DNA of 10,281 bases from Capsulimonas sp. (GTDB taxonomy: Bacteria; Armatimonadota; Armatimonadia; Armatimonadales; Capsulimonadaceae): NCBI GenBank assembly GCA_025963815.1, contig JAOQAA010000266.1, positions 1 to 10,281 of the forward strand. Reading direction: 5' to 3'. The first letter of the stretch is position 1. The number at the start of each line of letters is the position of its first letter. Below the pieces are notes generated by a model, which saw nothing but the letters and a program-made list of their open reading frames with translations, was not told the origin of the DNA and made no database searches. Shown here piece by piece: positions 1 through 5,642 of this stretch. Both the position numbers and the translations under genes were made by a program.

Positions 1-108
1 ATCTCCGATCTCGATCGCGGTGAGCTGTCCCGTTTCGTCAAGCTCTACCAATCCCAGAACCAACCCGCTCCAGGCGTCTCCGGTTAGACGACGATCCCAG
101 CGCTGCAT
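1..108 (-). CDS. possible 5' fragment of a divergent gene, unknown
   Basis: An open frame on the minus strand begins with ATG at 108-106 and runs off the left edge, giving 36 residues. It reads like a protein: a basic, Trp-containing start followed by alternating hydrophobic residues (GLVLGLVELDETGQLTAIEI) that would suit a beta hairpin. If real, it would diverge from the acetyltransferase gene. Against it, no Shine-Dalgarno sequence precedes the ATG, the frame is also open further upstream because it lies antisense to the next gene, and the + strand codons of the same stretch are open too until a TAG at 85-87. That + strand reading could be the tail of an upstream gene instead. I do not recognise the product in either reading. 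Confidence 0.33.
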   Translation of the reverse strand, partial: MQRWDRRLTGDAWSGLVLGLVELDETGQLTAIEIGD

Positions 109-117
109 TCGGGTCAG

Positions 118-930
118 ATGGCGTATAATGCCGTTATGATCCTTCAATCCCTGGGTTACCGAACGGACCTGTTCTTTCCTCGCTTCGATGGTGAAGTGAT
201 GGACCGTGGCGACTACATCGTGATCCGCACACCCTCCAATCCGTCCTTCTACTGGGGCAACTTTCTGCTCTTCACCGCGCCGCCCGCTGAGGGGGACTTC
301 GACCGATGGCGGGCGCTGTTTGCGAAGGAAATCGGCGCGTCTCCCACAGTAAACCATATGGCCTTTGGCTGGGACGGAACTGCTGGGGAGACGGGCGAGA
401 TCGTTCCGTTTCTGGAGGCTGGGTTCACTCTGGAGGATTCCGTCGTCCTGACGGCGCGCGCCATCGTCCGGCCCGCAAAATTTAACGAAGAAGTCGTCAT
501 TCGGCCGCTGACCGAGGATTGGGAATGGGACGCCGCGCTGGAGAATAAGATCGCATGCCGCCCTCCCGAGCATGAGGAAGCTGGCTGGCGAGTGTACGCT
601 GCAAAGCAAATGGCGCGGCGCCGCGCCATGACATGCGCGGGCTGGGGCAGCTGGTTTGGAGCGTTTCTGGATGGCCGCTTGATCGGTAATCTGGGAGTGT
701 TCGCGCACGATCGCGTTGGTCGGTTTCAGTCGGTCTGTACGCATCCCGATTTTCGACGCCTCGGAGTCTGCGGCGCCCTGGTCTACGAAGCCGCAGGATA
801 CGCTCTGGCGAATATGGGAGCGGAGGTTTTGGTGATGGTGGCCGACGCGCACTATCACGCCGCCCGCATCTATGAAGGCGTAGGCTTCCTCCCCGTCGAG
901 CGCCAGATGGGACTGACTTGGTGGCGATAG
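118..930 (+). CDS. GNAT-family N-acetyltransferase
   Basis: This is a cytosolic protein of 270 residues (264 from the second Met) predicted to transfer an acetyl group from acetyl-CoA to an unknown amine. The C-terminal GNAT fold is visible: a beta strand at about 180-195, then motif A at about 203-224 (VCTHPDFRRLGVCGALV) with the R-x-x-G-x-G/A type loop (R213, G216, G219) that binds the CoA pyrophosphate. The closing part, YHAARIYEGVGF near 246-257, is the usual GNAT motif B region. The N-terminal 120 residues, including FYWGNFLLF at 44-52, could be a degenerate second GNAT half or a substrate domain. Two in-frame starts exist, at 118 and 136. Neither has a Shine-Dalgarno sequence, but TATAAT at 124-129 would place transcription initiation at about 136, so a leaderless start at 136 is possible. 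The substrate cannot be told from the sequence. Confidence 0.85.
   Translation: MAYNAVMILQSLGYRTDLFFPRFDGEVMDRGDYIVIRTPSNPSFYWGNFLLFTAPPAEGDFDRWRALFAKEIGASPTVNHMAFGWDGTAGETGEIVPFLEAGFTLEDSVVLTARAIVRPAKFNEEVVIRPLTEDWEWDAALENKIACRPPEHEEAGWRVYAAKQMARRRAMTCAGWGSWFGAFLDGRLIGNLGVFAHDRVGRFQSVCTHPDFRRLGVCGALVYEAAGYALANMGAEVLVMVADAHYHAARIYEGVGFLPVERQMGLTWWR
124..129 (+). promoter_or_regulatory. candidate -10 box (TATAAT), possible leaderless start
   Basis: A perfect TATAAT lies between the two possible start codons of the acetyltransferase. Six bases separate it from the in-frame ATG at 136-138, which is the spacing expected if the A of the ATG is the first transcribed base. No good -35 hexamer is seen at 16-18 bp upstream, and no extended TGn motif touches the box, so the assignment rests on the box and its position only. 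Confidence 0.4.
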
Positions 931-971
931 GATCGGCGCGGCAGGAATATGGGATCGCTCAGTGGAACACA

Positions 972-992
972 GAGGCGTTATGACAACGTCTC
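972..992 (+). other. small hairpin between the acetyltransferase and amj
   Basis: GAGGCGTT (972-979) and AACGTCTC (985-992) can pair over 8 bp, one of them a G-U pair, around a 5-nt loop. It sits 41 bases after the acetyltransferase stop and 40 before the flippase ATG. No T-run follows, so it is not a standard intrinsic terminator. It could be an mRNA-end stabiliser, a leader structure of the downstream gene, or chance. Confidence 0.3.
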
Positions 993-1032
993 GCCGAACG
1001 ATTGACGGTGCAGAGATGGGAGCGAACTTTTG

Positions 1033-1836
1033 ATGGACTGGCGTCTCGCGGCGATCGTCGCTTTGACATTCGTGATACATTTGATCGCAACGCTTGCGTT
1101 TTCCGTGCGCATCGCCGGAACGCGGACCGGCAAGATCGCGCTGTCGCTGGCTCTGTTCAATATTCTGGTGCTGGTGTCGCGTACTTCCAATGGGCTTCAA
1201 GCGCCGCTGCTCGCCAAACGCATCGAGCATAACCTGGCCGCGCATACGCTCGCGGGGGCTTCCGCGGATTTTCGATGGCTGCTGCTCGCGACCAGCGCCG
1301 CCACACTGGCGGGGGCGCTCTTGATCCCGACATTTCAGCGCCTGATCGGGCATGCGGTCACGGCGTTTGGCGTTTATCGCTCCATGCCAAAACTGCTGCT
1401 GCGTGGGATGTCGCGCACGGGAATGGTGTACCTGCGCCGTTCCGTGAGAATTCCGTCGCATAACAATCTCATTCGCATGGGACGGCGCCGGGGCGTGCCG
1501 GTGCGCGTCGTTGTGCTGAATACGGCGGCGACCGCGATCTCCACGGTCGGCGTCTTCTCCGCGCTCTATGCTGGATACTTGCATCCAGAACTGCGTAGCA
1601 CCGCCGCTAACCTGTCTGGAACGATCAACGGCGTCGCGATGATCTTCATGGCGATTTTCATCGACCCTCAGCTGTCCATAATGACGGATGATGTGACCGA
1701 TGGTCGCCTCTCCGAAGGCGCCTTTCGCCAGTCCGTCACTTGGCTTGTCGGAAGCCGATTCGTCGGGACGCTACTGGCCCAGGCCCTGCTGATCCCAGCT
1801 GCGATGCTAATCGCGGCGGTCGCCCGTCTCCTCTAA
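1033..1836 (+). CDS. amj: Amj-family lipid II flippase (alternate to MurJ)
   Basis: This is an integral inner-membrane protein of 267 residues, close to the length of Bacillus subtilis Amj (YdaH, family formerly DUF2837). Amj moves lipid II, the undecaprenyl-linked peptidoglycan precursor, across the membrane and can replace MurJ. The N-terminal signature is clear: a first membrane helix (about 5-25), then SVRIAGTRTGKIALSLALFN and LVLVSRTSN with QAP at about 24-58, which I recognise from the family. Further hydrophobic segments lie at about 82-102, 158-182, 195-212 and 236-265. A basic stretch at 134-158 is probably cytoplasmic. GGGAG at 1018-1022 serves as ribosome binding site; ATG 1033 is preferred, though a TTG at 1030 directly before it is better spaced. 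The gene stands alone, with 102 bases before it and a promoter for the next genes after it, so context adds nothing about its role. The family assignment comes from recalled sequence, not a search. Confidence 0.88.
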   Translation: MDWRLAAIVALTFVIHLIATLAFSVRIAGTRTGKIALSLALFNILVLVSRTSNGLQAPLLAKRIEHNLAAHTLAGASADFRWLLLATSAATLAGALLIPTFQRLIGHAVTAFGVYRSMPKLLLRGMSRTGMVYLRRSVRIPSHNNLIRMGRRRGVPVRVVVLNTAATAISTVGVFSALYAGYLHPELRSTAANLSGTINGVAMIFMAIFIDPQLSIMTDDVTDGRLSEGAFRQSVTWLVGSRFVGTLLAQALLIPAAMLIAAVARLL

Positions 1837-1872
1837 CGGCTTCAAATCGATGGGCTGAACACTCACTTTGAC

Positions 1873-1901
1873 TTGACACTCCCCCCGCAATTTGCTACAC
1901 T
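1873..1901 (+). promoter_or_regulatory. sigma-70-type promoter for the downstream block
   Basis: TTGACA (1873-1878) is followed after exactly 17 bp by TACACT (1896-1901). This is a full -35 match and a 4-of-6 -10 match keeping the T, A, A and final T positions. Transcription would begin near 1908, leaving a leader of about 35 nt before the ATG at 1943. It lies in the 106-bp gap after amj and is the best promoter in the window. It probably drives 1943-4407 and perhaps genes beyond. Confidence 0.78.
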
Positions 1902-1942
1902 ACGGGGAACTGTAAGCTTTTTCCTGGTGGTAGAACAAACTC

Positions 1943-2521
1943 ATGGCGGCCGCGAAACTGACGATTGGGTACGTATTGGCGCTTCCGGTGGCCGACAGCG
2001 TCTTTATGGGAGGCGCGATGGTGACGGACGCCTTTGGCTTGCCGCTGGAGTTTCGATACACCGAACCGGTGCGCGCGACGAAGCTGCAGCGGGTATTGTA
2101 TGGCGATGTGCTGGAGAAATATATCCAGGCGGACGTTATCGCGGGGAACCTCGTGGGGCGACTGGAGCAGAAGCCGGAGCTGATCCTGGTCTTTGATTCC
2201 AATCTGCTGACGGCGATGGATGGCTCCAAACAGAAGATCGTTTCGATTGCGCCGGGACGCGGCGCGCCTTTGAAAGAATACGGGGCGGTGCAGGACGGGG
2301 CGGACGGCGAGTTTTTTATGCAGCTGACAGAAAGCGGCGCGCCGATGCGCATTCGTTTTCAGCTGACGGGCGCCGCCGCGACCGACGCGGCGCGCAAGGC
2401 GGAAATCACTCGGATTTTGACCGATTGCGGCCGGACAATGGATCTGCTGGAGCCGCAGGCCCGCGTTGAGGCGGCGGTAAAGATGTTATGGGAAGAAGCG
2501 CCCGAGACTCCGACAGGTTAG
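1943..2521 (+). CDS. uncharacterised cytosolic protein
   Basis: This is a protein of 192 residues with no signal peptide or membrane segment. The start fits the promoter upstream; a weak GGTGG at 1926-1930 is the only ribosome-binding candidate. The N-terminal half looks conserved in character: GYVLALPVADSVFMGG, then VTDAFGLPLEFRYTEPV (27-43) and TKLQRVLYGDVLEKYI (46-61), a strand followed by a helix. A second beta-rich part spans 78-142 and a charged helix closes the protein (145-185). Proteins with a similar VTD.G.PLEFR followed by a LQ..LYG helix seem familiar to me as unnamed conserved hypotheticals, but I cannot attach a family or function. It is first in a block of three genes read from one promoter, and its end overlaps the next gene by 34 bp if that gene begins at 2488, which suggests translational coupling. 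Confidence 0.82.
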   Translation: MAAAKLTIGYVLALPVADSVFMGGAMVTDAFGLPLEFRYTEPVRATKLQRVLYGDVLEKYIQADVIAGNLVGRLEQKPELILVFDSNLLTAMDGSKQKIVSIAPGRGAPLKEYGAVQDGADGEFFMQLTESGAPMRIRFQLTGAAATDAARKAEITRILTDCGRTMDLLEPQARVEAAVKMLWEEAPETPTG

Positions 2522-3408
2522 GCGCCGCAGTCGCCGCCCAGGCTTGGGAGGCTGTGCGCCGTGCTATGGGCAAATGGGTTGCGCGCACCCAGGTGCGTGG
2601 TCTTCCGCCGGACGCCCTGCTGCGCCTCGCCTCCATTTCGGAAAACGATCTGCTGCGCGGTCCCGAACCGGCGCAGGGGATCCGAGAGATGGAGTGCCGT
2701 CCGGGAGCGCGTGTGCTCGCTCATATCACGCCGGAAGCCCATGCGGGCGGAGGCGGGGTCGATCTCGCCGCCGTCATCACGGTGATCAGCGGCAACGGCG
2801 CTCTGGGGAATGGCGACTGCCGCACACATGCCGCGCCCATCGCGCCGGACGCCGCTCGTGTGTTCGCCCCCCGTTCCAGCCAGTGGCGGTTTGGAGCCTT
2901 AGGCGTTTCGGAAGAGCCAACTCAGCCGATGGGAGGCGCGTGCCGAACGCTGCCGCTGGATGGGCTGAGCGCTCCTCGTATGGGGCGGCTCGCGACGGCG
3001 CTTCCGAAATTTGCCCGTGCGCCAAAAATCCCGCGCCTTGCGGCCGGCGCCGACGGCCTGCCGCGCTTTCGGCGCATGGTCGTGCGGAACGGAATGGGGG
3101 CTGTGAGTCGTATTCCACTCATTCGCCGAAGTCTCGCGGTGGACCGGTCGACGCCGACCGCGCATCCTGAGGAGCGAGCACGACTGGCGGCGATGGGGAA
3201 GACGACGCCGGATTGCGTGCTGGTTGTGGGGATCTTTCCCGCCGTTCCCGTCGCGGTCGTTAGCCGTCTGGCGCTGGAGCCGGATGGGACAGAGCTGCGC
3301 GTTTGGCTGAAGCCGGAGGCGCTCGCCTCGGGCGTCTCGCCGAAGATGCTGACGCTGCTCGTGGGGCGAGACCGGGAAACCGGCAAGACAATTCAAACTG
3401 TGCAGTAA
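2488..3408 (+). CDS. uncharacterised Arg/Pro-rich protein
   Basis: This is a protein of up to 306 residues that I do not recognise. Codon third positions favour G and C along this frame to the stop, which supports it over the open overlapping frames on both strands. An N-terminal amphipathic helix (about 12-32) leads to LPPDALLRLASISENDLL, then a Gly-rich turn (85-108). A basic, Pro-rich middle follows (110-225, many Arg, little acidic charge). The C-terminal domain of about 70 residues has strand-like segments (CVLVVGIFPAVPVAVVSRL and TELRVWLKPEAL) and ends near KTIQTVQ. There is no signal peptide or clear membrane span. The start is uncertain: ATG 2488 overlaps the upstream gene and lacks a ribosome site. 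ATG 2566 has GGGAGG at 2546-2551 but 14 bases away, and it would cut the apparent helix. The gene lies between the 192-residue protein and the membrane-anchored protein, with 15 bases to the latter. Confidence 0.72.
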   Translation: MGRSARDSDRLGAAVAAQAWEAVRRAMGKWVARTQVRGLPPDALLRLASISENDLLRGPEPAQGIREMECRPGARVLAHITPEAHAGGGGVDLAAVITVISGNGALGNGDCRTHAAPIAPDAARVFAPRSSQWRFGALGVSEEPTQPMGGACRTLPLDGLSAPRMGRLATALPKFARAPKIPRLAAGADGLPRFRRMVVRNGMGAVSRIPLIRRSLAVDRSTPTAHPEERARLAAMGKTTPDCVLVVGIFPAVPVAVVSRLALEPDGTELRVWLKPEALASGVSPKMLTLLVGRDRETGKTIQTVQ

Positions 3409-3423
3409 GGCGGCCGAAGCGTA

Positions 3424-4407
3424 ATGACGGAATTTGTACAGTTTTTGGTGCTGGCCTTTACGGCGCTGGTCTGGTGGCTGGCGAAGCGCGACCTCACGGC
3501 CCGGGCGGCGCGCCTGCGCGCCGCCTCATCCGCCGAGGTGGATCAGCTGAAGGAAACCGTGGAAGCGCTCACGGCTGCTTTGGAAGAGCGCGTGACGAAG
3601 GAAGAAAAGCGGCTGTCGGCGCTCATCGCCGAAGCGCGCGCTCTTCAGTCGCCTCTTGCTTCGGTTCCGGCGAGCGTTTCCGCGCTTCAGGAAGTCCGTC
3701 CATCCTCAGCGCCGACGCCTTTCTCGCCACCGGCAGTGGAAGTGCTCGCCGCGCCGATTGCCGCCGCTGCGCCCAAGCCGTCCATTGCCGTCGCTGCGCC
3801 GTCGCCAGTCGCTGCGCAAGAACCCGTCGCTCCTGCGCCGCTCGTTGACGGGAAGCCAAAAGAAGCGGCGACCGAGCCGGTCCCCGCCGCCGCTGAGCCG
3901 AATCTTGTGGAGGAAGCGCCAGGCAATACGCTTCCCGAGGATCTTGTCGCCTCGGATGTGTCCGCCGAGCCCGAGATCGCGGCGGAGCCTCCGACACTGC
4001 ATCAGCAGGTAATGGAAGCCGAGCGCCGCGCCGCGCTCGTTCGGGCGCAGCTGGCGATCGGCGTGATCGACCCTATTGAGATCGTGCGCCGTACGGGGCT
4101 GCCGCGCGGCGAAGTCGAACTGCTGATCGGTCTGCGTTCCCTGCGCATCGAACCGTCTGCACCGATCGAAGCGCTGGCTCCGGCTGCGGTTTCCGAAGCT
4201 GCTGCCATCCCCAAGTCGCCCACCGAAGCGCCGGAGCCAGTGGCTCCCGAAGCGCCGCCGGCGCCGCTCGAAAATGATCGATACGCTGCGATTTATGCGA
4301 TGCTCGCCTCGGGAGTTACCGACTCCACGGAGATCGCTCGGCGCACAGGGATGGGACGCGGCGAGGTTGAGCTGATCCTCGGCCTGCGCGCCCGCAATGT
4401 TTTGTAA
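3424..4407 (+). CDS. membrane-anchored coiled-coil protein with tandem HTH-like modules
   Basis: This protein has 327 residues and a clear modular layout. Residues 4-20 form one hydrophobic segment (FVQFLVLAFTALVWWLA) followed by KR, which suggests an N-terminal anchor with the rest in the cytoplasm. Residues 36-74 have a heptad-like charged pattern suited to a coiled coil. Residues 77-195 are a Pro/Ala/Glu-rich linker. Two copies of a module of about 35 residues follow, at about 204-238 and 287-322, separated by a second Pro/Ala-rich linker. They share the pattern AxLASGVxDxxEIxRRTGxxRGEVELxxGLR. A short helix, turn and EIxRRTG..RGEVEL resemble the small HTH-like end domains of SwrB-like (DUF6115) and flagellar DUF2802 proteins, an assignment from memory. 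I infer a scaffold or regulator at the membrane; DNA binding is not shown. The start codon follows the previous stop by 15 bases, with only a weak AAGG ahead. A flagellar link is not supported by the neighbours. Confidence 0.82.
   Translation: MTEFVQFLVLAFTALVWWLAKRDLTARAARLRAASSAEVDQLKETVEALTAALEERVTKEEKRLSALIAEARALQSPLASVPASVSALQEVRPSSAPTPFSPPAVEVLAAPIAAAAPKPSIAVAAPSPVAAQEPVAPAPLVDGKPKEAATEPVPAAAEPNLVEEAPGNTLPEDLVASDVSAEPEIAAEPPTLHQQVMEAERRAALVRAQLAIGVIDPIEIVRRTGLPRGEVELLIGLRSLRIEPSAPIEALAPAAVSEAAAIPKSPTEAPEPVAPEAPPAPLENDRYAAIYAMLASGVTDSTEIARRTGMGRGEVELILGLRARNVL
4033..4137 (+). repeat. HTH-like module, copy 1
   Basis: Encodes about residues 204-238 of the membrane-anchored protein, with the core IEIVRRTGLPRGEVELLIGL. 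It matches copy 2 (4282-4389) at most core positions: the Glu-Ile, the Arg-Arg-Thr-Gly, the Arg-Gly-Glu-Val-Glu-Leu and the final Gly-Leu-Arg. The match is at the protein level; the DNA has drifted between copies. Confidence 0.72.
4282..4389 (+). repeat. HTH-like module, copy 2
   Basis: Encodes about residues 287-322 of the same protein, with the core TEIARRTGMGRGEVELILGL, ending five residues before the stop. Its placement at the extreme C-terminus is typical of the small HTH-like modules it resembles. Confidence 0.72.
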
Positions 4408-4481
4408 GTCCGTCTTGTCTAATCTGTTCAACTAGCGCCCAAGTTTTTGGGAGCCTCATCTAAAGGAGATAGTCGATCTTT

Positions 4482-5642
4482 ATGATCACGATGCAAAATA
4501 AACGGCGCGGCGCCGCGCTGGTCGCCTCCGCGGCCGCCATGGGCGTTTTCCTCGCCGGCTGTAATACGGGCGGCTCCGGCGGCGGCGGCGCCACGGGAGC
4601 GACGGGCGGAACGGTCCTGACTGGGACCGACGCCGTGGCGACGGTCAACGGCGACGCGATCACCCAGGCTGAATTCTATTCTCAGCTGCAGCGCTACACG
4701 CCCAACCCGCAGCAAATGAGCTCCGCCCCGGCCGGCAAGACCGTCCTGCAGCAGCTTATCATGAACACCCTCACGGAGCAGCTCGCAAAGCAGGAAGGCG
4801 TTCCGCCGACCGACGCGCAGGTCAACGAGCAGATGGCTAACTTTAAGTCTTCCGCGGATAAAGTCCTGGTGCGCGGCTTCGACGATACCCTCGCCACCGC
4901 CGGCCTGACCGAAGAGGATCTGAAGACCTTCCAGATCAAGCCGCAGCTGGCGCAGATCAATCTTCTGACGAAAGGCGTCACGATCGCGGACGCCGATATC
5001 CAGGCGTTCTACGATCTGCACAAGAAGGATCAGTTCACCAAGCCGAACCGAGCCCACATCAAGCGCATTGCCTTGGCGACCGCAGCGGATGCAAACTCTG
5101 TTTACGATGACATTCAAAAGGGCAAGCCGTTTGAGGATTACGTCTCCAAGTCCGTGATCAAGCAGCCCGTGGACGGCGATCTGACGCAATGGGTGAACCT
5201 GGACGACGCCACGAACCCCATGGTCAAGCCGCTCGTGACGGCCATCACCGCCGCGAAGATCGGCGACGTTCCCAAGCCTATTCCGCTCCAGGGCGCCTGG
5301 TGGCTGGTTAAGGTCGTGGATAAGAAGCCTCTGGAAATCGTTCCCGTGGATCAGGTGAAGAGTTCGATCAAGTACATGCTGCTCAGCCAGAAGGCCCAGC
5401 AGAATGCGGCGGGGCAGCAGGAGATGGAGCAAAAGCTGCGTGACTTCCAGTCCAAGGCGACCATCTCGATCGTTCCCAAGCAGTACAATGATCTGATCGC
5501 GGAAATCAAGTCCCCGCCGCCGCCCATGGCGCCTCCCGGGATGAACTTGGCTCCCCCCAGCGCGCCGACCGGCCCACGGCCCGGCGCTCCGGCTCCTTCG
5601 GCGCCACGTCTTAGCGCTCCCGCGCCGCAGGCGGCCCATTGA
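4482..5642 (+). CDS. SurA/PrsA-like peptidyl-prolyl isomerase lipoprotein
   Basis: This is an exported lipoprotein of 386 residues, predicted to help fold secreted or outer proteins by cis-trans isomerisation of prolyl bonds. A lipoprotein signal peptide is clear: KRR, a hydrophobic stretch, and lipobox L24-A25-G26 with the lipidated C27. A Gly-rich spacer follows (29-43). Residues 50-180 form a helical SurA-N-like chaperone domain, with ATVNGDAITQAEFYSQL and a TVLQQLI..TLTEQLAKQEG helix that are typical of the family. Residues 188-283 look like a parvulin/PpiC domain (AHIKRIAL ... GDLTQWVN ... WWLVKVVDKKP), fairly divergent. The tail (344-386) is Pro/Ala-rich and disordered. AAAGGAG at 4462-4468 lies 13 bases before ATG 4482, which is rather far; ATG 4491 would be further still. 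The stop overlaps the mazG start by 4 bp. Whether the isomerase is active, or only the chaperone part works, cannot be told. Confidence 0.87.
   Translation: MITMQNKRRGAALVASAAAMGVFLAGCNTGGSGGGGATGATGGTVLTGTDAVATVNGDAITQAEFYSQLQRYTPNPQQMSSAPAGKTVLQQLIMNTLTEQLAKQEGVPPTDAQVNEQMANFKSSADKVLVRGFDDTLATAGLTEEDLKTFQIKPQLAQINLLTKGVTIADADIQAFYDLHKKDQFTKPNRAHIKRIALATAADANSVYDDIQKGKPFEDYVSKSVIKQPVDGDLTQWVNLDDATNPMVKPLVTAITAAKIGDVPKPIPLQGAWWLVKVVDKKPLEIVPVDQVKSSIKYMLLSQKAQQNAAGQQEMEQKLRDFQSKATISIVPKQYNDLIAEIKSPPPPMAPPGMNLAPPSAPTGPRPGAPAPSAPRLSAPAPQAAH

Noticed and set aside
1..87. Open + strand frame ending in TAG at 85-87, possible tail of an upstream gene
   Set aside because: It reads plausibly (SRFVKLYQSQNQPAPGVSG at the end) but competes with the minus-strand reading of the same bases, and 28 codons are too few to decide. 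It is mentioned as the alternative in the first entry.
2544..3170. Alternative + strand frame of 208 codons
   Set aside because: The product is rich in Arg, Cys and Gly, as expected from out-of-frame GC-rich sequence, and its third positions lack the G/C bias of the overlapping frame.
3706..4431. Minus-strand and alternative-frame open frames across the Pro/Ala linker
   Set aside because: They arise from low-complexity GC-rich codons; only the + strand frame shows a membrane anchor, coiled coil and a repeated module.
4438..4451. CCCAA/TTGGG mini-hairpin between the HTH-like gene and the lipoprotein gene
   Set aside because: The stem is only about 5 bp and no T-run follows it, so it does not qualify as a terminator.
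4428..5639. Minus-strand open frame of 403 codons
   Set aside because: It is antisense to the lipoprotein gene, which has a signal peptide, lipobox and ribosome site; the minus product is Arg/Gly/Leu-rich without domain character.
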